A DNA stretch of 64,000 bases from contig OZ248345.1 of the NCBI GenBank assembly GCA_965234365.1, positions 620,001 through 684,000 of the forward strand, in the 5' to 3' direction. The stretch is from Planktophila grossartii (GTDB taxonomy: Bacteria; Actinomycetota; Actinomycetes; Nanopelagicales; Nanopelagicaceae). A program made the position numbers and the translations under genes. Each line of letters opens with the position of its first letter. Position 1 is the first letter of the stretch. Below, in pieces: positions 42,082 through 50,950 of this stretch. A model generated the notes under the pieces. It was not told where the DNA came from. It ran no database searches and was given only the letters and a program-made list of their open reading frames with translations.

Positions 42082-42867
42082 ATGATTGAGAGCCTTCATT
42101 CGCCGCACGTCGGGCGAGTGAAGGCTCTTATTGGTTCTAAGGGCGCAAAAGAACGTCGCGAACAAGGACTCTTCGTTGCCGAGGGTGTGCAATGTGCACG
42201 AGAAGCGTTGACCTCAAGTAATGGTCCGCAGTTAAAGATTCTCTACGCAACTGAAAATGGTCTCTCGAAGATTTCTGAATTAGATCTTGGCTCCGTTGAA
42301 ATCGTTGAAGTAAGCGATGCGGTCATGAAAGCGATGTCTGACACCGTTTCACCTCAGGGCCTAATCTCCCTCTGCTACAAGCCCGAAAGCGACATCTCTG
42401 AGCTTTCAGCAACTGGGACATCAACATTTATATATCTTCACGAGATTCAAGATCCAGGAAATGCTGGAACCATTCTGCGTACAGCAGATGCAATGGGGAT
42501 TTCGGCCATCATTACTTCCCCTGATTCGGTCGATATGTTTTCGCCAAAAGTTGTTCGTTCAACCGCTGGCTCTTTATGGCACATCCCGGTCTACGAAGGC
42601 GTTGCATTCGACCGCGTAGAAAAGCAATTCCCAAGGATTCAAAAGTTTCTACTTTCTTCACATGCCCGCACTTCAATTCTTGATCTCACAATCCCAGGCG
42701 ATAGCATCGCAATCTTTGGAAATGAAGCTAGGGGAGTAAGCGCTGCAGATCTTGGAGCAGAGGTAACTGAAGTGACTATTCCTATGGCAGGACGTGCTGA
42801 AAGCCTCAACTTATCTGCAGCGGCTTCCATCGTAATGTTCACCCTTTCTTCAAAGGTCGCAGGTTAG
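42082..42867 (+). CDS. RNA 2'-O-methyltransferase, TrmH/SpoU family
   Basis: A 261-residue SPOUT methyltransferase that would methylate rRNA or tRNA ribose. The N-terminal substrate-binding domain has REQGLFVAEGVQCAREAL. The knotted SAM domain has motif 1 LHEIQDPGNAGTILRTADAMG, motif 2 IAIFGNEARGVS and motif 3 IPMAGRAESLNLSAAASIVMF. Exact target unknown. Codons 2-16 are also the 42087-42130 hairpin, yet HSPHVGRVKALI matches the usual N-terminus, so the start is likely real. Confidence 0.9.
   Translation: MIESLHSPHVGRVKALIGSKGAKERREQGLFVAEGVQCAREALTSSNGPQLKILYATENGLSKISELDLGSVEIVEVSDAVMKAMSDTVSPQGLISLCYKPESDISELSATGTSTFIYLHEIQDPGNAGTILRTADAMGISAIITSPDSVDMFSPKVVRSTAGSLWHIPVYEGVAFDRVEKQFPRIQKFLLSSHARTSILDLTIPGDSIAIFGNEARGVSAADLGAEVTEVTIPMAGRAESLNLSAAASIVMFTLSSKVAG
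42087..42130 (+). terminator. long terminator-like hairpin inside the methyltransferase start
   Basis: AGAGCCTTCA (42089-42098) pairs perfectly with TGAAGGCTCT (42119-42128), and the stem continues inward through one G-U pair and TCGCC/GGCGA. This makes 16 continuous pairs with an 8-nt loop. It begins 3-5 nt after the ATG at 42082. TTATTGG follows, not a true T-run. It probably separates highly expressed rplT from the downstream gene. Confidence 0.7.
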
Positions 42868-42870
42868 AAT
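42865..42870 (+). promoter_or_regulatory. -10 element for leaderless pheS transcription
   Basis: TAGAAT includes the stop codon of the methyltransferase and ends 7 nt before the pheS ATG at 42878. The match to TANNNT and the spacing suggest that pheS-pheT has its own leaderless promoter. Confidence 0.5.
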
Positions 42871-42877
42871 TACCCCC

Positions 42878-43885
42878 ATGAATCCGGCAGATATTGCATC
42901 GTGGATAAGCGATGCCCAGAAGGCTTTTGCTGCCGCATCTGATCTCGACGCCCTCAAAGTCGCCCGCCTTGCACATACAGGCGATAAAGCTCCAGTCTCT
43001 TTAGCTAGCCGTGCACTGGGTTCGCTCTCATCTGAAGAGAAAGCGTCTGCCGGAAAACTTATTGGGGATGCAAAAGCTGAAATTGCGAAAGCTCTCGCGC
43101 AGGCGACTGAGAAGCTGGAACTCGAACGCGATGCAAAGGTGCTTCTCGAAGAAGTTGTAGACATTACCTTGCCAGTCCAGCGCACACATCGTGGGGGACT
43201 TCATCCCATCTCCATTATCAAGAACGAAGTCTCTGACTTCTTTATTGAACAAGGTTTCTCTGTCGAAGAAGGCCCTGAACTCGAATCAGGCTGGCTTAAC
43301 TTCGATGCTCTTAATATTCCTGCCGATCACCCGGCACGAACCATGCAAGATACTTTCTTTATCGAACCAATCGAATCTGGCGTCGTACTGCGCACTCAGA
43401 CATCACCGGTACAGATTCGTTCCATGCTTACTCAAGAGCCACCGATTTACATGATCTGCCCAGGGCGCACATTCCGCGCCGATGAACTGGATGCGACTCA
43501 TAGCCCGGTCTTCCATCAGGTTGAAGGCCTGGTCGTCGATAAAGGCATCACGATGGCACATCTCAAAGGCACTCTTGATAACTTTGCTCAGCATATGTTT
43601 GGAGCTGATGTTGTTACTCGACTTCGTCCATCGTTCTTCCCCTTCACCGAACCAAGTGCTGAAGTGGATATCTTCTTCAACGGCCGTTGGATCGAATGGG
43701 GCGGTTGCGGAATGGTTAATCCAAAGGTTCTAGCAACCTGTGGAATCGATACTGATGTTTACACCGGTTTTGCATTCGGCATGGGCCTTGAACGCACTCT
43801 TATGGTTCGTCATGGAATCACAGATATGCACGACATTGTCGAAGGCGATCTCCGTTTCACACGCCAGTTTGGAGTCGGACTCTAA
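42878..43885 (+). CDS. pheS: phenylalanyl-tRNA synthetase alpha subunit
   Basis: A 335-residue class II synthetase catalytic subunit. The N-terminal coiled coil (about 1-85) binds tRNA. Motif 1 region HPISIIKNEVSDFFIEQGF, motif 2 FRADELDATHSPVFHQVEGLVVD and motif 3 GFAFGMGLERTLMVRHGI are intact. The TQTSPVQIRSM segment marks the amino acid site. pheT begins at the next base after the stop. Confidence 0.96.
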   Translation: MNPADIASWISDAQKAFAAASDLDALKVARLAHTGDKAPVSLASRALGSLSSEEKASAGKLIGDAKAEIAKALAQATEKLELERDAKVLLEEVVDITLPVQRTHRGGLHPISIIKNEVSDFFIEQGFSVEEGPELESGWLNFDALNIPADHPARTMQDTFFIEPIESGVVLRTQTSPVQIRSMLTQEPPIYMICPGRTFRADELDATHSPVFHQVEGLVVDKGITMAHLKGTLDNFAQHMFGADVVTRLRPSFFPFTEPSAEVDIFFNGRWIEWGGCGMVNPKVLATCGIDTDVYTGFAFGMGLERTLMVRHGITDMHDIVEGDLRFTRQFGVGL

Positions 43886-46342
43886 ATGCGCGCACCGTTA
43901 TCGTGGATCAAAGAGTTCGTCGATATTCCAGCAACGATTACCGCTGAAGAAATTTCTGATGCGCTCATTCGAGTTGGTTTTGAGGTAGAAGAGATCATCA
44001 AGCAAGGATCCGATCTCACAGGCCCTCTCGTCTTCGCAAAGGTTCTCAGTATTGAAGAACTTACTGAATTTAAGAAGCCTGTGCGTTACGTCGGTCTTGA
44101 CTGTGGAGAAAAAGAAACTCGTTACGTCATTTGTGGCGCTACCAACTTCGTAGTTGGCGACCTCATTGTGGCTGCTCTTCCTGGTGCAGTACTTCCCGGT
44201 GATTTTGCTATCGGTGCACGTGAGACATACGGGAAAACTTCAAATGGAATGATTTGTTCTGCACGCGAACTTGGCCTGGGTGATGATCACTCAGGAATCA
44301 TGACTTTTGCTGAAGGCACAGTGAAGATTGGTGACGATGCAATCGTAGGTTTGATGATCAACGATGTTATCTTCGACGTAGCTGTAAACCCTGATCGTGG
44401 TTACGCACTCAGTATTCGCGGAATTGCTCGCGAAGTGGCTGGCTCACTCGGGCTTAAATTTACCGATCCTGTTGATGCGCTACGCACTCTTACCTTCCCA
44501 GAGACAGGCAAGGGTGTCAGCGCAAAGATTGCAGATTCAGCTACAGCATCTGTCTTCTACTTACGAACACTTTCGAATTTCGATCCCTCAGCGACAACAC
44601 CTCTCTGGATGCGTCGTCGCATCGAGAAGATGGGGATGCGTTCAATCTCGCTCGTAGTAGATGTAACCAACTACGTCATGCTCGAACTCGGTCAGCCACT
44701 TCACGCGTTTGATAAATCAAAGATCCAAGGCGGGCTCACCATTAAGCGGGCAGGCAAGGCGCAACCATTCACCACTCTTGATGGACAAGTGCGTCAGTTG
44801 GATCCAGATGACCTTATGGTCTGTGATGACGCTCAACCACTTGCTCTCGCAGGAACGATGGGTGGCGCTTCATCTGAAATTTCTGAAACTACGACGGATA
44901 TTGCTCTAGAGGCAGTTCGCTTCGATCCGGTATGCGTCGCAAAGAACTCACGTCGTCATAAGTTGTCATCTGAAGCTTCGCGTCGTCTCGAACGAAGCGT
45001 TGATCCATCACTTGCGGAACTGGCATCTGCACGCTTTGTTCAGCTGCTCTCAGAAAATAGTTCAGCACAGCACGTTGCAACTGTCGTAGATGGCGAACCC
45101 CGTTTCGCTCCAGTGGTGAAGGTTGACCCTGCCTATATCTCTCGCATCCTTGGGGTAGATGTATCGCCTGTCCAAATCGCAGAGATTCTTCGCACGATTG
45201 GTTGCGATGTAAATGAGAAGACATTTGAAGTTGATCCACCATCATGGCGCTCAGATCTCCTAACATCTGCAGATTTTGCTGAAGAAGTTGCCCGCATGAT
45301 CGGCTACGACAAGATTCCATCGATTCTTCCTCCGCGCCCTAAGCATGCTTCTTTAACTGCGACACAGAAGCGCCGCCGTGCTGTGGCACAGATGCTGGCA
45401 AGCCGCGGATTAGCTGAAGTACAAACTTTCCCATTCACCAGCCAAGAGACCATTGATTCGATGGGTTTTGTCGGCGAACGTGCAGCGACCTATCGGATCG
45501 CCAACCCAATGTCAGAAGAGTTCCCATTGATGCGTGTTCATCTTGTTCCGGGGTTGATTGAAGTTGCGCAACGCAATATCAGTCGCGGGGCAAAAGACTT
45601 TGCAATCTTCGAAATGGGTTCCATCTTCCGTAGCTCACAGAAGCTGGTGCCATTCATTTCGCCCGATCTCTCAAATCGCCCAGACCAGAAGATCATTGAT
45701 CAAATTTTTGCTAGCGTTCCTCCTCAGGCTTATCACGTTGCTGGATTGCTAGTTGGAAAAGTTGAGAGCGAAGATTGGCAAGGAAAGGCTCGTGCCTACA
45801 ACTGGCAAGATGCGATTGCTTATGCGCAAGACATTCTCCAACTCTGCAATCTCGAGTGGACCGTAAAACGCTCTGATTTCGCCCCTTGGCATCCAGGGCG
45901 TTGCGCTGAACTCATTGTCGATGGAAAGGCAGTTGCTCATGCCGGAGAACTCCATCCGCGCATCGTTGCAAAGTACGGTTTGCCTGAACGATCTGTTGCA
46001 TTTGCTGTTGGTTTAAGCGCACTGCCTGATTCGCAGCTCGTACGTCCGACAACCGTGGGAACAATGCCCGCTGCTCTTCAAGATGTTGCGCTGATTGTTG
46101 ATGCAAGTATCACCGCTTCGCAGGTTGAAGAAGCCCTTCGCCATGGCGCAGGCGATCTCCTCGAATCCATCACGCTCTTTGATCGCTACGACAAGCTAGG
46201 CGACGGCAAGATCTCACTGGCGTTCTCACTTGTCTTCCGCGCACCCGACCGCACCCTGACTGGGGCTGAAGTTACAGCTATGCGGGAATCTGCGGTGGAC
46301 GCGGCAGTGAAGGCGACAAGAGCCGTTCTCCGTACTGCATAA
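43886..46342 (+). CDS. pheT: phenylalanyl-tRNA synthetase beta subunit
   Basis: An 818-residue subunit of the alpha2beta2 synthetase. In order: an EMAP/OB tRNA-binding domain (about 39-155), B3/B4 editing domain (about 210-380, with SEASRRLERSVDP), B5 domain (about 400-470), the catalytic-like core, and a C-terminal FDX-ACB anticodon-binding domain (about 725-818, VGTMPAALQDVALIVD). Length is normal. ATG directly abuts the pheS stop. The last codons and stop overlap the first ARG box of the arg operon. Confidence 0.96.
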   Translation: MRAPLSWIKEFVDIPATITAEEISDALIRVGFEVEEIIKQGSDLTGPLVFAKVLSIEELTEFKKPVRYVGLDCGEKETRYVICGATNFVVGDLIVAALPGAVLPGDFAIGARETYGKTSNGMICSARELGLGDDHSGIMTFAEGTVKIGDDAIVGLMINDVIFDVAVNPDRGYALSIRGIAREVAGSLGLKFTDPVDALRTLTFPETGKGVSAKIADSATASVFYLRTLSNFDPSATTPLWMRRRIEKMGMRSISLVVDVTNYVMLELGQPLHAFDKSKIQGGLTIKRAGKAQPFTTLDGQVRQLDPDDLMVCDDAQPLALAGTMGGASSEISETTTDIALEAVRFDPVCVAKNSRRHKLSSEASRRLERSVDPSLAELASARFVQLLSENSSAQHVATVVDGEPRFAPVVKVDPAYISRILGVDVSPVQIAEILRTIGCDVNEKTFEVDPPSWRSDLLTSADFAEEVARMIGYDKIPSILPPRPKHASLTATQKRRRAVAQMLASRGLAEVQTFPFTSQETIDSMGFVGERAATYRIANPMSEEFPLMRVHLVPGLIEVAQRNISRGAKDFAIFEMGSIFRSSQKLVPFISPDLSNRPDQKIIDQIFASVPPQAYHVAGLLVGKVESEDWQGKARAYNWQDAIAYAQDILQLCNLEWTVKRSDFAPWHPGRCAELIVDGKAVAHAGELHPRIVAKYGLPERSVAFAVGLSALPDSQLVRPTTVGTMPAALQDVALIVDASITASQVEEALRHGAGDLLESITLFDRYDKLGDGKISLAFSLVFRAPDRTLTGAEVTAMRESAVDAAVKATRAVLRTA

Positions 46343-46369
46343 ATATGCACGCAATTGCATAATTATGCT
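46336..46369. promoter_or_regulatory. tandem ARG boxes before argC
   Basis: Box 1, TGCATA-AA-TATGCA (46336-46349), has perfect arms. Box 2 is TGCATAATTATGCT (46356-46369), containing the perfect 12-bp palindrome GCATAATTATGC. Centres are 20 bp apart, about two helical turns. They resemble the E. coli ARG box core TGAATAATTATTCA. ArgR encoded in the same operon (50471-50950) is the expected ligand. Confidence 0.8.
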
Positions 46370-46374
46370 ATTGT
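46369..46374 (+). promoter_or_regulatory. -10 element of the arg operon
   Basis: TATTGT ends 6 nt before the argC ATG at 46381, consistent with a leaderless mRNA. TATGCT at 46364-46369 is an alternative. Either way ArgR bound at box 2 would cover the promoter. Confidence 0.5.
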
Positions 46375-46380
46375 TTCCCC

Positions 46381-47400
46381 ATGAAAATCGGTGTTGTAGG
46401 AGCTAGTGGCTACGCAGGGGGCGAACTTCTTCGCCTTCTAGCTTTCCACCCACATTTCGAAGTAAGCGCCATTACGGCTCATTCCAATGCGGGGGAGTTG
46501 ATCACATCGGTGCACCCACAGTTGCAGAGTTATGCTGGCAAGAGCTTTAGCGCATTTTCACCAGCCGACTTCGCTGCATGTGACCTCATATTCTTGGCGC
46601 TCCCACATGGTGAATCAGCCAAGGTGATCGCTCAACTACCAAAGAGTGCAAAGATTGTTGATCTCGGTGCTGATTACAGATTAGAGAGCGCTGATCAGTG
46701 GAGTAAGTATTACGGCGGGGATCACGCAGGAGCATGGACGTATGGACTTGCAGATATCGAGCCATTTAAATCTTTGATTTCACAATCAACCAAGGTTGCA
46801 AATCCTGGTTGCTATGCCACATCGATTGCTTTGGGTGCGGCACCAGCAGCTTCTATCGCAGATCTTTCCGATGTTGTTGTCGTTGCAGCTTCAGGTACAA
46901 CAGGTGCAGGTAGAAGTGCGAAGATTAATCTCATTGCAAGTGAGGTGGCTGGATCGCTCACCTCATACAAGTTTGGGGGAGTACATCAACACACGCCCGA
47001 GATTGAGCAAGCGCTCACCAAGATTTCTGGAACACAAACAAAAATCTCCTTCACCCCAATCCTTGCGCCAATGCCGCGCGGAATCCTTTCAACGATCACT
47101 GCCAAGTTAGCTAAGAAAGTAACAACCGAAGAGGCCCATAGCCTCTATGTGAACTACTTCGCGGACTCGCAATTCGTCACAGTTCTACCAATCGGAGTTA
47201 TGCCAAAGACTGCAGCACTGACAGGTTCAAATCATGTTCAGATTCAAGTTGCAGTCGACGAACACACATCACGTCTCGTTATTTCAGTGGCAATCGATAA
47301 CCTCGGAAAAGGAGCTGCAGCGCAAGCAATTCAGAACGCCAACCTTATGTGCGGTCTCGATGAGGCAGCAGGCTTACGTTTTGATGGACTAGGCGTATGA
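46381..47400 (+). CDS. argC: N-acetyl-gamma-glutamyl-phosphate reductase
   Basis: A 339-residue NADPH-dependent reductase, third step of arginine synthesis. The cofactor motif GVVGASGYAGGELLRLL opens the protein, and the active site is VANPGCYATS with catalytic Cys near residue 143. GKGAAAQAIQNANLM near the C-terminus is conserved. First gene of the arg operon; overlaps argJ by 4 nt. Confidence 0.96.
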   Translation: MKIGVVGASGYAGGELLRLLAFHPHFEVSAITAHSNAGELITSVHPQLQSYAGKSFSAFSPADFAACDLIFLALPHGESAKVIAQLPKSAKIVDLGADYRLESADQWSKYYGGDHAGAWTYGLADIEPFKSLISQSTKVANPGCYATSIALGAAPAASIADLSDVVVVAASGTTGAGRSAKINLIASEVAGSLTSYKFGGVHQHTPEIEQALTKISGTQTKISFTPILAPMPRGILSTITAKLAKKVTTEEAHSLYVNYFADSQFVTVLPIGVMPKTAALTGSNHVQIQVAVDEHTSRLVISVAIDNLGKGAAAQAIQNANLMCGLDEAAGLRFDGLGV

Positions 47401-48542
47401 AGTCGCTACCTAAAGGATTTAGAGGCGCCGCAATTGCTGCAGGACTTAAATCCTCCGGAGCGCTTGATCTCACAATCATTGAGAATCTCGGACCTAACTT
47501 TGATGCCGCAGCCGTGTATACGACTAATAAAGTGGTTGCGGCACCGGTAATTTGGTCACGCGAGGTGACCAAGGGCAAGCTCGTACGCGCAGCTGTTCTC
47601 AACTCAGGCGGAGCCAATGCATGTACTGGTCCCCAAGGTTTTGCTGATACACACAAGACCGCAGAAAAGGTCGGCGAACTATTGGGAGTTTCGGCTGGCG
47701 AGGTAGTTGTCTGCTCAACGGGTCTTATCGGAGAACTTCTACCAATGCCAAAGATTCTCTCAGGACTTGAATCAATAGCAACAAATCTAAAACCAGATTC
47801 ACTTGATGATGTATCTCGAGCAATCATGACTACAGATAGCGTCCCCAAGGTTGCGACAACTTCTGTTAAGGGTGCTGAGTTCGCTGGAATTGCAAAGGGC
47901 GCTGGCATGCTGGCACCTGCATTGGCCACGATGCTCTCAGTTGTCATGACGGATGCCCTGTTGCCTAATAATGCGCAAGAGATTTTCGCCCGGGTCGCCG
48001 ACCGCACCTACAATCGCATCGATTCAGATGGCTGTACCTCAACAAATGACACAGTACTTCTTATGGGAAGTGGAGCCTCAGGAATTTCACTTTCAGAGAG
48101 CGAGCTCGAGAACGCTTTGATGGATATCTGCGGTTCTCTAGCATCACAACTTATCGCTGATGCCGAAGGATCGACAAAGACTGTGGCAATCACAATCAAG
48201 GGCGCTGTAACTGAGAGTGAAGCGGTAGAAGTTGCGCGTGCTTGTGCAAGAAACAATCTCCTTAAGTGCGCAATCTTCGGAGCGGATCCAAACTGGGGTC
48301 GCGTGCTTGCCGCTGTTGGAACAGCGGAAGCTCAGATGGACGCTCTCAATATCGATGTCTTTCTCAACGGTATTCATGTGGCGAAGGAATCGGCTCCATA
48401 CGAGGATAAAAACTTGGTCTCATTCGCGGATCGCCTAGTAAACCTTGAAGTGAATCTCAATATGGGCAGTGCGACAGCGACAGTAATGACGAATGACCTA
48501 TCGCATGATTATGTCCACGAGAATTCGGCATATTCAACATGA
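47397..48542 (+). CDS. argJ: ornithine acetyltransferase / N-acetylglutamate synthase
   Basis: A 381-residue ArgJ that recycles the acetyl group from N-acetylornithine to glutamate. It is made as a proprotein that cleaves itself before the Thr in LAPALATMLSVVMTDA (about residues 175-190), which becomes the nucleophile. RGAAIAAGLK at the start and NLLKCAIFGADPNWGRVLAAVG are family motifs. Whether it also makes acetylglutamate from acetyl-CoA cannot be read from sequence. Overlaps argC and argB by 4 nt each. Confidence 0.95.
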   Translation: MKSLPKGFRGAAIAAGLKSSGALDLTIIENLGPNFDAAAVYTTNKVVAAPVIWSREVTKGKLVRAAVLNSGGANACTGPQGFADTHKTAEKVGELLGVSAGEVVVCSTGLIGELLPMPKILSGLESIATNLKPDSLDDVSRAIMTTDSVPKVATTSVKGAEFAGIAKGAGMLAPALATMLSVVMTDALLPNNAQEIFARVADRTYNRIDSDGCTSTNDTVLLMGSGASGISLSESELENALMDICGSLASQLIADAEGSTKTVAITIKGAVTESEAVEVARACARNNLLKCAIFGADPNWGRVLAAVGTAEAQMDALNIDVFLNGIHVAKESAPYEDKNLVSFADRLVNLEVNLNMGSATATVMTNDLSHDYVHENSAYST

Positions 48543-49324
48543 TCGTCATCAAATTTGGTGGCCATGCAATGACAGATGAACACGGTGGCTTCGCTAAAGC
48601 TATCTCTGAAGCGATTTCATCAGGCGTTACACCTGTCATAGTGCATGGTGGGGGTCCTCAAATTGGCGAGGCACTGAAAGCTGCGGGTATCGAATCTTCT
48701 TTTGTCGGCGGTTTTAGAGTTACGACTCCTGAGACGTTTGCAGTTGTTGAAAGGGTTTTGGCGGGTGAAGTCGGACCGTCTGTTGCGCAATCTCTCAAGG
48801 AACATGGCGTGAACGCTGTTGCTATTTCTGGCAGAACATCAGGAACATTGGTTGCCACAGCTCTGACAACGCTCGTCGATGGAACGCCGGCAGATCTCGG
48901 TTTAGTAGGTGTTGTTACTGCAGTAAACCCGAAGGCAGTCAAAGATCTTGTATCTACTGGCAGCGTTCCGGTTATCTCGCCCATCGCGACGAGCGAAGAC
49001 GGCACTCATGGTTTTAACGTCAATGCAGATTTGGCTGCTGCAGCGATAGCAGGAGCACTAGATGCCCAGTGGTTGATCATCATGACTGATGTCGAAGGTA
49101 TCTACAGGAATTGGCCGGATAAGAGCTCACTCATTGATTTAGTCTCTGCAGAGGAACTTGATTCGATTAAGGGAAGTTTTGCTGAAGGTATGGCCCCCAA
49201 AGTTCAGGCCTGCCTTGAAGCAATTGAAGCAGGCGCGAAAGCAGTAAGGATTATCGATGGAAGAAATCCATCGGCTCTCAAGGATGCTCTCTTAGGTGTG
49301 GGCGGAACGTTGGTGGTCGCATGA
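48539..49324 (+). CDS. argB: N-acetylglutamate kinase, short form
   Basis: A 261-residue amino acid kinase-fold enzyme phosphorylating N-acetylglutamate. IVIKFGGHAMTD starts at residue 2, VHGGGPQIGEAL binds phosphate, and NVNADLAAAAIAGAL plus MTDVEGIY are present. Actinobacterial enzymes usually carry an N-terminal helix of some 25-30 residues that mediates hexamer formation and arginine feedback. It is absent here, as in E. coli, and an in-frame stop at 48506-48508 with no start codon before 48539 rules out a longer form. It is therefore probably insensitive to arginine. Overlaps argJ and argD by 4 nt. Confidence 0.95.
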   Translation: MIVIKFGGHAMTDEHGGFAKAISEAISSGVTPVIVHGGGPQIGEALKAAGIESSFVGGFRVTTPETFAVVERVLAGEVGPSVAQSLKEHGVNAVAISGRTSGTLVATALTTLVDGTPADLGLVGVVTAVNPKAVKDLVSTGSVPVISPIATSEDGTHGFNVNADLAAAAIAGALDAQWLIIMTDVEGIYRNWPDKSSLIDLVSAEELDSIKGSFAEGMAPKVQACLEAIEAGAKAVRIIDGRNPSALKDALLGVGGTLVVA

Positions 49325-50478
49325 AGCGCTGGCAGAAATCTATTCAAGATAATTACGGAACTCCGACAATCGAACTTGTCTCCGGCAAGGGATCAGTCGT
49401 AAAGGATGCCAATGGCAATACCTATCTTGACTTCTTGGCAGGAATTGCGACCAATGTGTTGGGACACGGACATCCTGCGATTGTTAAGTCAGTTACCAAG
49501 CAGATTTCAACGTTGGGACACGTCAGTAATTTCTATGCCCACCCAAATGTTCTAGAACTTGCCGAAAAACTTCAGAAGTTAACCGGTGACAAGAGTGCCC
49601 GCGTCTTCTTCTGTAACTCAGGAGCTGAAGCTAATGAAGCGGCTTTAAAACTCTCCCGTAAGACAGGCAAGTACAAGGTGGTAGCAACCCAAGAAGCATT
49701 CCATGGTCGCACCATGGGGGCGTTGTCACTTACTGGACAACCTTCAAAGCGAAACCCTTTCAAGCCACTAATTAAGGGCATCAAGCATGTTCCATTCGGT
49801 GATTCTGCTGCGATGAAGCGATCAATCACAAAGAAGACGGCGATGGTCATTGTTGAACCGATTATGGGTGAAGCAGGTGTCATCGTTCCGCCGAGTGACT
49901 ATCTCAAGAGTTTACGTCAGTACTGCGACGATAACGGAGCGCTCTTAGTCTTCGATTGTGTCCAGACAGGAATGGGTCGTACAGGAGATTGGTTCGGTTA
50001 TGAATATTCAGGAATCAAACCAGATGTCATCACATTGGCAAAGGGTTTAGGCGGGGGACTACCACTAGGCGCAATGATTGCCCTTGGTTCTGCTTCAAAA
50101 CTTTTTGTTGCAGGCGATCATGGTTCTACTTTTGGTGGGAATCCTGTTGCAACAGCTGCGGCACTTGCGGTCATTTCCTCGATTGAGAAGGAGAAGATTC
50201 TTGCTCACGTTGATGAAGTCGGAGAGTTCCTGCTCGCTGAACTGGCGCTGATTCCAGGAGTAACTGAAGTTCGAGGCGCAGGTCTACTCATCGGCTTAAC
50301 GCTCAATGCACCAGTGGCCAAGGCGCTAACGAAGAAGTGTCAGGAACTTGGCGTGCTTATCAATGCACCAGGAGATTCAACTATTCGCATTGCACCGGCT
50401 CTCAATGTCACAATGAGACAGGCCCAGAAATTTGTCACGATTTTCAGCCAAGCCATGAAAGAGGTATCTCATGTCTAG
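49321..50478 (+). CDS. argD: acetylornithine aminotransferase
   Basis: A 385-residue class III PLP aminotransferase forming N-acetylornithine. FLAGIATNVLGHGHPAIV near the start, CNSGAEANEAALKLSRK, FHGRTMGALS, the Asp of VFDCVQTGMGRTG, and the PLP Lys in ITLAKGLGGGLPLGA are intact. The next gene is argR; the argF usually found here in Actinobacteria is missing. Confidence 0.95.
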   Translation: MKRWQKSIQDNYGTPTIELVSGKGSVVKDANGNTYLDFLAGIATNVLGHGHPAIVKSVTKQISTLGHVSNFYAHPNVLELAEKLQKLTGDKSARVFFCNSGAEANEAALKLSRKTGKYKVVATQEAFHGRTMGALSLTGQPSKRNPFKPLIKGIKHVPFGDSAAMKRSITKKTAMVIVEPIMGEAGVIVPPSDYLKSLRQYCDDNGALLVFDCVQTGMGRTGDWFGYEYSGIKPDVITLAKGLGGGLPLGAMIALGSASKLFVAGDHGSTFGGNPVATAAALAVISSIEKEKILAHVDEVGEFLLAELALIPGVTEVRGAGLLIGLTLNAPVAKALTKKCQELGVLINAPGDSTIRIAPALNVTMRQAQKFVTIFSQAMKEVSHV

Positions 50479-50950
50479 TGTGACTGCACGAAGAGCAAAG
50501 GCGATTGCACTTATTAAGGCAGGCCTCATCCATTCACAATCAGATTTGGTGAAGCAGTTGAAGAAGGCTGGCTTTGCGGTGACTCAAGCAACGGCAAGCC
50601 GAGACCTTGAAGAAATCGGCGCAGTCCGCGGGCGTTCTTCATCTGGAGAATCTGTCTATAAGATTTCAAATAGTGACGATGAATCTATCTCGCGCACCAT
50701 GCCGGTACCTTCTGATCTGATTATCTCTGTTGAGGCGAGCGGGAATCTGGCAGTGGTTCGCACCCCACCTGGGGGAGCACAGTTGCTTGCCAGCTCACTC
50801 GATCATTCTGGAATATCTGAAATTATCGGCACTATTGCTGGTGACGACACGGTCCTCGTTGTATCGAGAAAAGCGACCGGTGGAGCCCAACTCGCGAAAG
50901 AATTGCTCGCTTACGGTGGAATCAAAAGAAGTGGAAGAGGTAGCAAATAA
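50471..50950 (+). CDS. argR: arginine repressor
   Basis: A 159-residue ArgR. The N-terminal winged helix (about 5-70) has SQSDLVKQLKKAGFAVTQATASRDLEEIGAV with the SR recognition motif. The C-terminal hexamerisation and arginine-binding domain has TPPGGAQLLASSLD and the GTIAGDDTVLVV motif. It should repress argC onward at the tandem ARG boxes at 46336-46369 and thus its own operon. Overlaps argD by 8 nt and argH by one base. Confidence 0.95.
   Translation: MSSVTARRAKAIALIKAGLIHSQSDLVKQLKKAGFAVTQATASRDLEEIGAVRGRSSSGESVYKISNSDDESISRTMPVPSDLIISVEASGNLAVVRTPPGGAQLLASSLDHSGISEIIGTIAGDDTVLVVSRKATGGAQLAKELLAYGGIKRSGRGSK

Noticed and set aside
47345..48007. 220-codon minus-strand frame opposite argJ
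   Set aside because: Antisense to argJ, no domain and no ribosome binding site. The arg operon structure explains this DNA.
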